From Clostridiaceae bacterium OM02-2AC (lineage in GTDB: Bacteria; Bacillota_I; Bacilli_A; Erysipelotrichales; Erysipelotrichaceae), in assembly GCA_003481775.1 (NCBI GenBank), contig QULU01000034.1:1-54105 (forward strand): DNA of 54,105 nt, in the 5' to 3' direction. Positions within the stretch are counted from its first letter, which is position 1. Each line of letters starts with the position of its first letter. The position numbers and the translations under genes are program-made. Positions 1 through 8,095 of the stretch are shown in pieces. The notes under the pieces were generated by a model that saw only the letters and a program-made list of their open reading frames with translations, did not search any database and had not been told where the DNA came from.

Positions 1-71
1 TCTACTTAGCTACTTTGAAAGTGGAATTTAACTTTTCACTTCAGCATATTGTACAAATTTCTATCCTTCAT

Positions 72-100
72 TTGCATTTTACAGCGTATCGCGCTATGAT
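72..100 (+). promoter_or_regulatory. Predicted sigma-A promoter of the first gene
   Basis: The -35 hexamer TTGCAT (72-77) and the -10 hexamer TATGAT (95-100) are separated by exactly 17 bases. The start codon of the 96-residue gene follows 44 bases downstream with a GGGAG ribosome site. Confidence 0.6.
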
Positions 101-143
101 ATTGTGCAGATGGCTGTAAGCACAGCAGAATGGGAGTAGAGCT

Positions 144-434
144 ATGACAGTAAAGGAAGTTTTTAAAAAGGCAGTGATTGCCGGTGCCGACCCCCTATCC
201 ATAACAGAGCTTGGCTTTGCCTATCTCAATGACATCGGCACATGGAATATCAATATCAATTCACAGAACACCGGCTGCAGGGATAAAACAATCACCGTAG
301 AGCAGCTTCTGGATATCTTTGAGCATCACTGTACCTGTTTTCGTACACAGAATGACTGCTTTGAGGAAAAGCGCAAGGAAATGATTCAGCTTTTAAAGGA
401 ACAGGATCCACAGGCAGTCATTGATTTTAATTAA
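144..434 (+). CDS. Hypothetical protein, 96 aa
   Basis: A small soluble protein of unrecognised family. It has no signal peptide or membrane segment; the middle holds a Cys-rich stretch (HHCTCFRTQNDC, about residues 60-71) and the C-terminal third is charged and probably helical. A GGGAG ribosome site lies 7 bases before the ATG, a near-consensus promoter lies upstream, and a terminator directly follows the stop, so it is a well-delimited monocistronic gene. I do not recognise a function. The closely spaced Cys and His residues could bind metal, but that is only a guess. Confidence 0.7.
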   Translation: MTVKEVFKKAVIAGADPLSITELGFAYLNDIGTWNININSQNTGCRDKTITVEQLLDIFEHHCTCFRTQNDCFEEKRKEMIQLLKEQDPQAVIDFN

Positions 435-436
435 AA

Positions 437-487
437 GAAGCATTGTTTCAATCACCGATTCCCATCGGTTTGATACAATGCTTTTTA
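437..487. terminator. Bidirectional terminator between convergent genes
   Basis: AAGCATTGT (438-446) pairs with ACAATGCTT (475-483), and a second inner stem CCGAT/ATCGG lies within. T-runs flank the hairpin on the plus side. It lies between the stops of the plus-strand 96-aa gene and the minus-strand 162-aa gene and can serve both. Confidence 0.7.
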
Positions 488-493
488 TGTATG

Positions 494-982
494 TTATACG
501 CGCAGAAGCTCCATCAACCGTGCTTCATTCTCATATATATCGCTGCGGCTGTTATGCAGAAAGGCATTCAGCCCCTCCGGTTCGCACATTTCCCACATAA
601 TCACTTCAATAAAATGATTGTGTGCGTTTAACAGCTTTTCATATGCCTCCCATACATCCTTCCTTATGAACGGTTCATGCAGTCTCAAAAAAGACTGACA
701 GTCCGTTAGACGTTCTTTGACCGTATCAATCATCTGCGAGGTCATCATCATGTCATTTTCCAGATAATCATCACAGATCCGATATACCGACCGATACATA
801 TCGTAGCGATTCCACAGGTCTTTAAGAAGCACGCGCTCCTGTGTCTGTACATGCTCCATCTCTTCAACTGCCTGCCCTTTCCGGCTTACCATCCACTGGT
901 AAAAGGCAAAAAACATCCCGGCACTTCCAATCACCGGAGCAGCCATTTTGAGAAATCGCCTTGTGCTGTGTGTCAATTCCAT
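494..982 (-). CDS. Membrane-anchored hypothetical protein, 162 aa
   Basis: Begins with a short basic segment and one hydrophobic helix (about residues 12-31), followed by roughly 130 charged, helix-rich residues, so it probably is an N-terminally anchored protein with its helical body in the cytoplasm. The ATG at 982 is supported by TAAGGAGG seven bases upstream. No catalytic motif is visible and I do not recognise the family. It stands alone: a terminator lies on its 3' side and a 400-base gap on its 5' side. Confidence 0.7.
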   Translation of the reverse strand: MELTHSTRRFLKMAAPVIGSAGMFFAFYQWMVSRKGQAVEEMEHVQTQERVLLKDLWNRYDMYRSVYRICDDYLENDMMMTSQMIDTVKERLTDCQSFLRLHEPFIRKDVWEAYEKLLNAHNHFIEVIMWEMCEPEGLNAFLHNSRSDIYENEARLMELLRV

Positions 983-1337
983 ACTACTACCTCCTTACGA
1001 TTTCCCCGTTTTCTCTTCCCACCTGTATCTTACTATGTATAGAATGCAGATTTTGTGTTATTTTGTCGAACTTGTCTGTATATATCAGAAATTTCACCAA
1101 ATTTGTCATATAGTGTTATCATTTTAATACGAGATCTCACAATTTAATATAATTACATCATGTTACCAAACATGGTATCAGCATTTCATATATCATAGAG
1201 AAATCATAGCATAAATTTCTCTATCTGCGTAGAAAAGTCATCAAATCGCGGATTATCGAATTCCTTTTTACCTACCGACGCTTTTTTGATCTGATTGTGC
1301 ATATACCCTTTTGACAATACTTCTTCCTCATAGCAAA
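983..1337. other. Intergenic region, no gene seen
   Basis: AT-rich spacer between the 162-aa gene and the tRNA terminator. It presumably contains the promoter of the minus-strand gene, but I could not pick a convincing -35/-10 pair. No open frame with a ribosome site was found. Confidence 0.5.
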
Positions 1338-1371
1338 ACAAAAAGGACACCGTTTATCAGTGTCCCTCATT
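1338..1371 (-). terminator. Terminator after tRNA-Glu
   Basis: GGACAC (1345-1350) pairs with GTGTCC (1360-1365). Read on the minus strand, the hairpin is followed by a T-run (complement of the A-run at 1338-1344), correctly placed to end the tRNA transcript. Confidence 0.7.
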
Positions 1372-1381
1372 TTTTATATGG

Positions 1382-1453
1382 TATCGCGTACGGGATTCGA
1401 ACCCGTGATACAGCCTTGAGAGGGCTGTGGCTTGACCGCTTGCCGAACGCGAC
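1382..1453 (-). tRNA. tRNA-Glu (anticodon CUC)
   Basis: Read on the minus strand, the acceptor stem GTCGCGT pairs with ACGCGAT over seven positions and the discriminator is A. The D arm has a GGC/GCC stem enclosing an AAGCGGTCAA loop. The anticodon stem CAGCC/GGCTG holds loop CTCTCAA, giving anticodon CTC, which reads GAG (Glu). The T arm is ACGGG-TTCGAAT-CCCGT. The mature 72 nt ends without an encoded CCA. A terminator follows directly, so it is a single-gene transcript. Confidence 0.9.
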
Positions 1454-1577
1454 ATCTTTGTTTGCTCGGTTATTATAGCATTATTCTTTTTTAAACGCAA
1501 GAGCAAATTTACATTTCATGACAATTTATATAATTTTTTTCAGTAAAGAACCGGCATTCACGATCAGTATCAGAAAA

Positions 1578-2798
1578 TCAGTTCTTCAACCTGACCGTAA
1601 ATGTCGTTCCCTTATCGAATTCACTTTCCACCTTTAATTCCCCATGGTGTGCCTCAACAATGGATTTTACAATGGACAGCCCCAGCCCGGAGCCGCCGCT
1701 GCTTCGGGAACGATCATCATCCACCCGATAAAAGCGGTCAAAGATCTTCTCCAAATCCTCTGCGGCAATACCATGCCCCTCATCCATCACCTGCAAAACA
1801 AACCAGGAGCCCTCTTCCCTCGTTTTCAGGGTGATCGTACCTCGATCACTGTACTTGATGGCATTCGACAGCAGATTCAACACAACCTGACTCATTTTCA
1901 AAGGATCACAGAATACCAAATCATGATTCTGATATTCCTTCACGATGTGCAGGCCCTTTTTCTCCGCCTTTTTCTGCAATGACTTTACCGCCTTATCGAT
2001 CACCTGGCAAAGATCGGTTTTCTCTCGTTCCAGCAAAACCGTGGACAGACTGAGGCGTGACAGCTGCAGCAAATCCTTCACCAAAATATCCAGACGATTG
2101 ATTTCCTGCTCAATCTGGTCCATAAATTCACGGCGCGTTTCCTCATCATCAAAATCCTCACGATTGAGAATTTCCACCATGCCCTTAATAACGGCAATCG
2201 GCGTTTTTAGTTCATGCGATGCATCGGCAATAAAGCGCTTCTGCATCTTTTCCCCCTCCAGCGTTTTTGAAATATCCTGAAACAACACCAGACAGCCGCT
2301 GTATTTCTTCTTGGCTGTTACCGGTACACTGATGGACTGATATTCCACACCATTGATATCGATGATTTTATCCATCGGCTTTTCCAAAATAAAGGCATCC
2401 TTGATAAACTCCCGCACCGGATGCAAATAAGCATTGCTCATATATGTCATATGCTCATTGATCAAGCCATCCTCACACAGCTCACTGACATTGTTATGCA
2501 TGACGATATTCCCAAACTGATCCACCAGCAGCATCGGGAACGGTATACTCGTAACAACCGTCAGCAGCTGCTTATTCTTCAAATGCGCATCCTTGGCAGT
2601 CGATTTGATTTCCTCCTGCAGCTCGATGTTTTCCCGACGATGCACGTTCAGGTTTTTCTGATCCAGAAGCTCCCAGAGCAGCGCAATCGAAACAACCACG
2701 AGCAGCAGCAGTATATATTCATTCAAATGATAATTGTACTGAATAACCGCAATGCAGGCCAGAATCAGTCCCAGATACCCGTATTTATTGCGCTTCAT
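1578..2798 (-). CDS. PhoR/WalK-type sensor histidine kinase
   Basis: Membrane sensor kinase of 406 aa. Two hydrophobic helices (about residues 8-20 and 28-43) with almost no external loop are followed by a PAS-like segment (about 80-175). HisKA carries FIADASHELKTP with phospho-acceptor His195; the ATPase domain has the N box around Asn312, a DEGHGI box and a GSGLGLS box near the C-terminus. The short extracellular part implies sensing within the membrane or through a partner protein. I start at 2798 because GGAGGAAG sits just upstream; the longer frame to 2849 lacks a ribosome site. It overlaps the response-regulator gene by 14 bases, so the pair is co-translated. Signal unknown; its place behind phoH hints at phosphate or envelope stress but does not prove it. 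Confidence 0.9.
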   Translation of the reverse strand: MKRNKYGYLGLILACIAVIQYNYHLNEYILLLLVVVSIALLWELLDQKNLNVHRRENIELQEEIKSTAKDAHLKNKQLLTVVTSIPFPMLLVDQFGNIVMHNNVSELCEDGLINEHMTYMSNAYLHPVREFIKDAFILEKPMDKIIDINGVEYQSISVPVTAKKKYSGCLVLFQDISKTLEGEKMQKRFIADASHELKTPIAVIKGMVEILNREDFDDEETRREFMDQIEQEINRLDILVKDLLQLSRLSLSTVLLEREKTDLCQVIDKAVKSLQKKAEKKGLHIVKEYQNHDLVFCDPLKMSQVVLNLLSNAIKYSDRGTITLKTREEGSWFVLQVMDEGHGIAAEDLEKIFDRFYRVDDDRSRSSGGSGLGLSIVKSIVEAHHGELKVESEFDKGTTFTVRLKN

Positions 2799-3465
2799 GC
2801 ACTTCCTCCAGCAAATAGCCGACACCGCGGGAAGATTTGATATGTACATGCGATTTGTTCAGCTTGTTGCGCAGCTTGAATACATGCACATCCACAATCC
2901 GGGTATCTCCGTCATAATCAAAGCCCCAAATGTCATTCAGAATGCTGTCACGGGACAACACGATATCCTTATTCTGGATAAAATACTCCAGCAGATCGAA
3001 TTCCTTCTTGGTCAGCGTCATCAGCTGGTCTTTGATATACGCCTCCCTGCGCTTCATATCCATGGACAAATCACCAATCGCCAGACGCTTCTCCTGCTTG
3101 CGGTTTTGCCGCTTCAGATGGGCATTCACCCTGGCCAGCAGCTCTCTTGGAGAAAACGGCTTTGTGATATAATCATCCACGCCCTGCTCAAAGGCATACA
3201 GAATATCCGTTTCATCATCCCTTGCCGTCAGCATGATAAAAATCGCGTCAATGTGCTCACTGCGCAGCCGTTTTACAATATCGATTCCGCTGACATGCGG
3301 AAGCATCCAGTCGATGATCAGCACATCGAAATCCTCTTTCATCGCCAGATCGACCGCTGTTTTACCATCTGCACATTCCACGATATCAAAATCGGCCTTT
3401 TTCAGATCATATGCAATAATCTTGCGTATGTTGTCTTCGTCTTCAATCAATAAAATCCTTGCCAT
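2785..3465 (-). CDS. OmpR/PhoB-family response regulator
   Basis: DNA-binding response regulator of 226 aa and partner of the downstream kinase. The receiver domain has the acidic pocket EDED (8-11), phospho-acceptor Asp52 and conserved Lys102 in the TKPFS motif. The C-terminal winged helix (about 130-222) includes LTKKEFDLLEYF and the RGVGYLL wing typical of PhoB/WalR proteins. Start 3465 is chosen because AGGAGG lies upstream; the longer reading to 3495 would begin inside phoH without a ribosome site. The gene overlaps the end of phoH by 23 bases, so it is expressed with the yqfC-yqfD-phoH operon. Confidence 0.92.
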   Translation of the reverse strand: MARILLIEDEDNIRKIIAYDLKKADFDIVECADGKTAVDLAMKEDFDVLIIDWMLPHVSGIDIVKRLRSEHIDAIFIMLTARDDETDILYAFEQGVDDYITKPFSPRELLARVNAHLKRQNRKQEKRLAIGDLSMDMKRREAYIKDQLMTLTKKEFDLLEYFIQNKDIVLSRDSILNDIWGFDYDGDTRIVDVHVFKLRNKLNKSHVHIKSSRGVGYLLEEVHEAQ

Positions 3466-4429
3466 ATCGTTCTTCCTCCTGCTCATATCGTTCAATGATC
3501 TTTTGAACCAACGGATTACGAACTACATCGAGGCTGGTCAGCTCCACAAAGGAGATGCCCTCTATTCCGGAAAGCAGATGCTTGGCATTCAGCAGACCGG
3601 AATCCCGTTTTTTAATCAGATCGATCTGTGTTACATCCCCGGTAATGACGATACGGGAATGAAATCCCATTCTCGTAAGAAACATCTTCATCTGCGCCCG
3701 TGTTGTATTCTGCGCCTCATCCAGTATGATGAAGGCATTATCCAGCGTTCGTCCGCGCATATAGGCCAGCGGCGCGATTTCAATGACTTCCTTTTCCAGC
3801 AGCTTCTCCACCTGCTCCTGTCCCAGTGTATCATACAGGGCATCATAGAGCGGACGCAGATACGGATCCACCTTTTCCTTTAAATCACCTGGCAGAAAGC
3901 CCAGATTTTCTCCTGCCTCCACAGCGGGTCTGGTCAGAATTATCTTGCGAATTTCTCCCTTTTTCAACAGGTCTGCCGCATAGACAACGGCCAGATAGGT
4001 CTTCCCCGTCCCGGCTACTCCGGTCGCAAAGACGATTTCACTGTTGCACATGCATTTAAACAGATGCCGCTGTCCAATCGTTTTCGGATAGATCAGCTTT
4101 CCGTTGATCGTCTTTCCTATCGCTTTTTGATAGGTGGTGGAAAGCTCCTGCAGCCGATTCAGCTTCGCCAGCCGACAGGCATATTCAATATCGCGGCCGC
4201 TGACATCAATATGCGCCTCCATCATATCAAACAAGGCCTTTACCACAGATTCAATACTGTGAAAGGTAACTGCATCCTCGCTGAGAATACGCAGCTCATT
4301 GTCCCGCATGATGATATCACAGGAAAAGGCGTTTCGCAGCAGCTCCAGATGCTTATCCTGTGCTCCGCATAATTTTACGATCCATTCCATCGGGTATTCT
4401 TCTAATGCAATACGAAATTGTTCACTCAT
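3443..4429 (-). CDS. phoH: PhoH-family ATPase
   Basis: Full-length PhoH protein (328 aa). It has a Walker A motif GVAGTGKT (137-144), a Walker B motif FIILDEAQ (233-240) and the family-typical LTRPAVEAGENLGFLPG segment (about 165-181); an N-terminal KH-like region precedes them. PhoH is a cytoplasmic P-loop ATPase linked to phosphate starvation and RNA metabolism; its substrate is not settled. It sits after yqfD, as in other spore-forming Firmicutes, but the usual downstream genes (pgpH, ybeY, era) are replaced by a two-component pair. Confidence 0.95.
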   Translation of the reverse strand: MSEQFRIALEEYPMEWIVKLCGAQDKHLELLRNAFSCDIIMRDNELRILSEDAVTFHSIESVVKALFDMMEAHIDVSGRDIEYACRLAKLNRLQELSTTYQKAIGKTINGKLIYPKTIGQRHLFKCMCNSEIVFATGVAGTGKTYLAVVYAADLLKKGEIRKIILTRPAVEAGENLGFLPGDLKEKVDPYLRPLYDALYDTLGQEQVEKLLEKEVIEIAPLAYMRGRTLDNAFIILDEAQNTTRAQMKMFLTRMGFHSRIVITGDVTQIDLIKKRDSGLLNAKHLLSGIEGISFVELTSLDVVRNPLVQKIIERYEQEEERYGKDFID

Positions 4430-4444
4430 AGGCGCTCCTTCTCG

Positions 4445-5371
4445 TTATGGTGTGGTGATGTCCTTAATCAGTGTGTAATGAATCACCATCTTTATTTTAC
4501 CCATATCTGTAGAGAATTGCAAAATATTTTCCTTGTAAATGCGATCGTCCTTATGAAAGTCCTCGCTAACCTTGCGTCTGGCATCAAACAGCAGCTGAAA
4601 ATACTGAAAGGCCTTCGGTTCCTTTGTCTTGTCCATCGTCACGGTGATATCCTTCCAGACATAGGCAAAGACACGTCCCTTGACATATACCTCCTGCTTG
4701 CCACCCTTGGAATCCTCCAGCACATTGCTCACCAGCACATCCCCTTTGTGGACAAACTCATTGACCTTATGAAGCTTGTTTCCATGCTGTATGTCAAAGC
4801 GCTCAATCATGCCGTCCTCCCGGGCAATGAGCTCCTCATGTCCCAGCTGTGATAAGGAAGCAAATTCCTTCGGTGTGTAGGTGATCAGATAGCGGCTGCC
4901 CTGCTTCTCGATTTCCAGCCAGGCGATATCGTTTTCCAGATTCTTTTTCAGCTGTGCCTTCAGCTGGGTGACATCGCGGCTTTTCAGGGGAGGTACCACC
5001 TTCATCTTTTTCAGGGTATCCGCAATCAGCCTGCGGCTTTCATCCTTTTCGCCCTTGATCTGTATCTCAAACACCATGGAAGAAAGACCATACCAAAGCA
5101 ATATGGAAAGCAGAATCGCTGCTATGCGATAGGGCTTTTTCAAGCTGCGCAGGGCATACCCCAGCATACCGGTGGTTGTGATCAGATCACAGGTTTCAAA
5201 GCAGCGATAGATTTTCGGGCGCTGGAAAATGGATGCGTAGAACTGAATGTAGTTTCGATGTAGAGTAATATCATATAGTTCCAGCTGATTTTTCTTTGTT
5301 ATCCATAAAAACTCATCGCAAGAGGCCTGCACTTTCCATTGGTCAAGACCGAATCCCTTTCTATTTTTCAT
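4445..5371 (-). CDS. yqfD: Sporulation protein YqfD
   Basis: 308 aa from the ATG at 5371; the longer frame to 5437 runs back through yqfC. One membrane helix (about residues 82-103) separates a cytoplasmic N-terminal part from a C-terminal domain containing ELIAREDGMIERF, a YqfD hallmark. B. subtilis YqfD is about 400 aa, so this copy is shorter. YqfD family members are made in the mother cell and needed for efficient sporulation; the biochemical role is unknown. It overlaps yqfC by 11 bases and is followed 15 bases later by phoH, giving the conserved order yqfC-yqfD-phoH. Confidence 0.85.
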   Translation of the reverse strand: MKNRKGFGLDQWKVQASCDEFLWITKKNQLELYDITLHRNYIQFYASIFQRPKIYRCFETCDLITTTGMLGYALRSLKKPYRIAAILLSILLWYGLSSMVFEIQIKGEKDESRRLIADTLKKMKVVPPLKSRDVTQLKAQLKKNLENDIAWLEIEKQGSRYLITYTPKEFASLSQLGHEELIAREDGMIERFDIQHGNKLHKVNEFVHKGDVLVSNVLEDSKGGKQEVYVKGRVFAYVWKDITVTMDKTKEPKAFQYFQLLFDARRKVSEDFHKDDRIYKENILQFSTDMGKIKMVIHYTLIKDITTP

Positions 5372-5561
5372 ATGCGAACGCCAGATTCTGCACGCTGCCC
5401 TCCAGCAGGATCTCATCCTTTCCCAGTGCCAGCACATGCAGCCGCTCCCCGTCTATCGTTATGCGGTAGGCTTTCATCGTCACCTGTATTCTCGTTTCGC
5501 TCACCAGGGTCAGTTCCCTGTAGTGTTCTATCATGACCTGATTCTTATCTATGGAAAGCAT
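5361..5561 (-). CDS. yqfC: YqfC/YabP-family sporulation protein
   Basis: A 66-aa protein of the YabP/YqfC family: a short beta-rich protein with the pattern 'ITIDGERLHVLALGKDEILLEG' (written here in part only) where strands alternate with conserved glycines. I start at 5561 (MLSIDKNQ), preceded by AGAGGTGAG; the longer frame to 5579 has no ribosome site. It leads the operon with yqfD and phoH. Known homologues are sigma-E controlled; I see no clear sigma-E promoter, only a weak GCATAAA-N14-like match upstream. Confidence 0.8.
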   Translation of the reverse strand: MLSIDKNQVMIEHYRELTLVSETRIQVTMKAYRITIDGERLHVLALGKDEILLEGSVQNLAFAYEK

Positions 5562-5825
5562 ACTCTCACCTCTATACAAAATACGTTTGTGCGTGAGGTT
5601 TTATGCCTGTGAATGCTATCCTCCTTCGTTTCCATTATAAAGAAAAGCGTAACCGGAAATGTTATGTTTTTGTTAAAAGTAAAAAAATTGTTGTTTCTCC
5701 CCTGCATGAATGCACTTTCAAGCCTTGATTTGCTAAGATTTTGTTGTGTTTTTGTAAATTGCCTTTTCTATGGCAAGATATCCTGTATGCGACAGCCTGC
5801 TTAAAGCTTTCTTTCATGCACTGCT

Positions 5826-5868
5826 AAAAAAGAAAAGAGGTACCCCTGTGTATGCAGGAAATACCTCT
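5826..5868 (-). terminator. Terminator of the ABC exporter operon
   Basis: AGAGGTA (5836-5842) pairs with TACCTCT (5862-5868), with a second stem CCTG/CAGG inside. On the minus strand a T-rich run follows (complement of 5826-5835). It lies just beyond the permease stop codon. Confidence 0.75.
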
Positions 5869-5874
5869 GTGCAG

Positions 5875-6672
5875 CTATAAAGGAAGATCTCTTTGCAAGA
5901 AGAATTGACGGGCGACAATAAGGCAGCAAACAGCGATCAGAAGCAATACACCCAGACGGCCCCAGGCCTGTGCCTCATTGGCAATCAGCCCCTGTGTATC
6001 AAACAGCGTCATAATCGTTGCATACTGCAGCTTTTCCAGATTTCCCTTCATATTGGCCAGCATCTGAATCAGAATGAACAATACCCCGCTCCCCGCACCG
6101 ATCAAGGCGGCATGGCGATATTCATTTAAAGCAGAGGAGGCGAGAAAGCAGATGGATGCCAGCGCTGTCTGTAGCAGCAGACACCCCAGATTCAGCCGCA
6201 GAAAAGCTGCGACATCCAAATCATCGGGGAACATAACCATACTGCATACGATTCCCAAAAGCGTACAGAAGGCGATCAGAAGAAACAGCGCACTCAATAG
6301 GACTGCCAGCTGACTCACCCAGACATGACTTCGCTTTTCCCCGCAGCTCAGCAGGTAGGTCATACTGCCGTTATCCACCTTTTTGACAAGCAGCCGCAAA
6401 GAGAGAATGACAGAGAATAGAAATGGAAACATAATCATGATCATGCCATATAGATAAGTAGAAAAGAAATCCACCAGCGTTGTTGCCGTACCGCTCATAC
6501 CAACCGCTGCCATCATTTCCGGCATAAGCTTCTCAAACTGCGCCAGTGCTGAGCCCAGCTCTGGATCGAACATCGTCAGCATAATACTGAAATACATCGC
6601 TAAAATCAAAATAAAAATAAGCAGCAGCTTCCAGGCTGATTTCCACTCCATACGAAATAGTGTCTTATTCAT
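5875..6672 (-). CDS. ABC-2 transporter permease
   Basis: Integral membrane protein of 265 aa starting at MNKTLFRMEW. Six hydrophobic segments can be seen, the first at about residues 15-34, and the layout matches the ABC-2 permease family. An extracytoplasmic loop of about 50 residues follows the first helix. The gene overlaps the ATPase gene by 8 bases, so the two form one exporter. Substrate unknown; two-gene ABC-2 exporters in Firmicutes often export peptides or drugs or help envelope defence. Confidence 0.8.
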   Translation of the reverse strand: MNKTLFRMEWKSAWKLLLIFILILAMYFSIMLTMFDPELGSALAQFEKLMPEMMAAVGMSGTATTLVDFFSTYLYGMIMIMFPFLFSVILSLRLLVKKVDNGSMTYLLSCGEKRSHVWVSQLAVLLSALFLLIAFCTLLGIVCSMVMFPDDLDVAAFLRLNLGCLLLQTALASICFLASSALNEYRHAALIGAGSGVLFILIQMLANMKGNLEKLQYATIMTLFDTQGLIANEAQAWGRLGVLLLIAVCCLIVARQFFLQRDLPL

Positions 6673-7561
6673 GTGCTTCTCCCCTCTCTCCGTAATACTG
6701 CAAAAAGATATCCTCCAGACTCTGTGTTGCGACACTGAGATCCCGCAGCTCATAGGCCGGCAACAGCTGCAGCAGCGCCTTGAGCTCCTCCCGGATATAT
6801 ACATGCACGCACAGCTCACTGATCTGCTTCATGTTGAGTCGTTCGTGCAAAAAGCGCTGTGTCTGTGAGGAATCAGCAAAGGTGAGGATATACGTCTTCG
6901 TTTTATTCTTCTGCAATATGGTGGTATCCTCGACTGCCGCCATATGCCCCTGCCGAATGATACCGATACGATCACAGGTTTTTTCCACTTCCTCAAACAT
7001 GTGGGAAGACATCAGAATCGTCTTTCCTCTTTGCTTTTCCTCCTGAATCAGCTCGACAAAGGCATTTTGCATCAGCGGGTCCAGTCCGCTGGTCGGCTCA
7101 TCCAGAATCAGCACCTTGGGATCATGCATAAAAGCCGCTACGATTCCAAGCTTCTGCTTCATCCCCTTGGACATACGCCGTATGGCTCCGTTTGGCCGCA
7201 GTTCAAAGCGCTCCAGCAGCTCCTGTGTCCGCCCGCTATCCTGCATATTCCGATAACGCGCCATAAAGCGCAGAAATTCATCACCGCTCATTTCATTCAG
7301 CAGATTGATTTCTCCCGGTATATAGCCAAGCTGTCTGGTAATGGCATCGGCTTGCTTCCAGCAGTCCATACCCAGAATCCGTGCAGATCCCTGTTTCGCC
7401 TTCAAAAATCCTAGCAGATGACGAATCGTTGTCGTCTTCCCTGCTCCATTCGGTCCCAGAAAGCCGAAAACCTCTCCCTCAGCGATGGAAAAGGAAATAT
7501 CAAAGATTCCCCTCCCCTCTCCATAATCGCGGCTGAGACGCTCTATTTCGATGATTTGCAT
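6665..7561 (-). CDS. ABC transporter ATP-binding protein
   Basis: ATPase subunit of 298 aa. Walker A GPNGAGKT (36-43), signature MSKGMKQ (130-136), Walker B LILDEP (151-156) and a later switch His in MSSHMFEEVE are all present. The C-terminal extension of about 90 residues is typical of BcrA/CcmA-type exporter ATPases. Start 7561 is fixed by GGGGAGG immediately upstream; the frame extends further to 7702 but that part lacks a ribosome site and does not resemble an ABC protein. Pairs with the overlapping permease. Confidence 0.9.
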   Translation of the reverse strand: MQIIEIERLSRDYGEGRGIFDISFSIAEGEVFGFLGPNGAGKTTTIRHLLGFLKAKQGSARILGMDCWKQADAITRQLGYIPGEINLLNEMSGDEFLRFMARYRNMQDSGRTQELLERFELRPNGAIRRMSKGMKQKLGIVAAFMHDPKVLILDEPTSGLDPLMQNAFVELIQEEKQRGKTILMSSHMFEEVEKTCDRIGIIRQGHMAAVEDTTILQKNKTKTYILTFADSSQTQRFLHERLNMKQISELCVHVYIREELKALLQLLPAYELRDLSVATQSLEDIFLQYYGERGEAHE

Positions 7562-7767
7562 ATCGTACCTCCCCATGTTCATGGTGTATCTCATCTTCAT
7601 GCTGATTATAGCAGATTGACTCGTTTGCACAACCCCCTGCACACCCGCTTTGTTTGATTTCTTTTTTATTATAGAAAACCTTTTGGCTAGCTGCCGATAC
7701 ATGCACCACAGCTCTTGTACAGAGCAGCTCCTTTGATAATCAACCTCTCCCCACGAGCATAAGCATT

Positions 7768-7795
7768 AAAAAAAGAAGCCTATCGGCCTCTTCTA
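7768..7795 (-). terminator. Terminator of rpsU
   Basis: A GAAG/CTTC and GCC/GGC hairpin overlaps the rpsU stop codon and is followed on the minus strand by a T-run (complement of 7768-7774). Confidence 0.55.
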
Positions 7796-7972
7796 TTTTC
7801 CACGGCGTGCTTTACGCGCAGCTTCTGACTTTAATTTACGACGAACGCCAGGTTTTACGTAAAACTCTCTTTTGCGAGCTTCAGCAAGGGTTCCATTTCT
7901 TGATACTTGACGTTTGAATCTACGTAAAGCATCATCAAGAACTTCGTTTTCTTTAAGTACTACTTTCGGCAT
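7793..7972 (-). CDS. rpsU: 30S ribosomal protein bS21
   Basis: A 59-aa, strongly basic protein beginning [20 protein letters not shown] and ending in a [12 protein letters not shown] tail, which identifies ribosomal protein bS21. bS21 joins the small subunit near the anti-Shine-Dalgarno region and helps initiation. GGGAGG lies eight bases before the ATG. It has its own strong promoter and terminator, so it forms a monocistronic unit. Confidence 0.95.
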   Translation of the reverse strand: MPKVVLKENEVLDDALRRFKRQVSRNGTLAEARKREFYVKPGVRRKLKSEAARKARRGK

Positions 7973-8004
7973 GATTTACCCTCCCTTCTGATGCAAGCAA
8001 TATT

Positions 8005-8033
8005 ATTATACTGAAAAACATATGAAAATGCAA
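8005..8033 (-). promoter_or_regulatory. Predicted strong promoter of rpsU
   Basis: On the minus strand TTGCAT (8028-8033) and a perfect TATAAT (8005-8010) are separated by exactly 17 bases, 32 bases upstream of the rpsU start. Confidence 0.75.
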
Positions 8034-8095
8034 CATAAATATGTTCATTTTCTATAAATTCATACAGAAAATTTTTTTATACTTATTTTACAACG

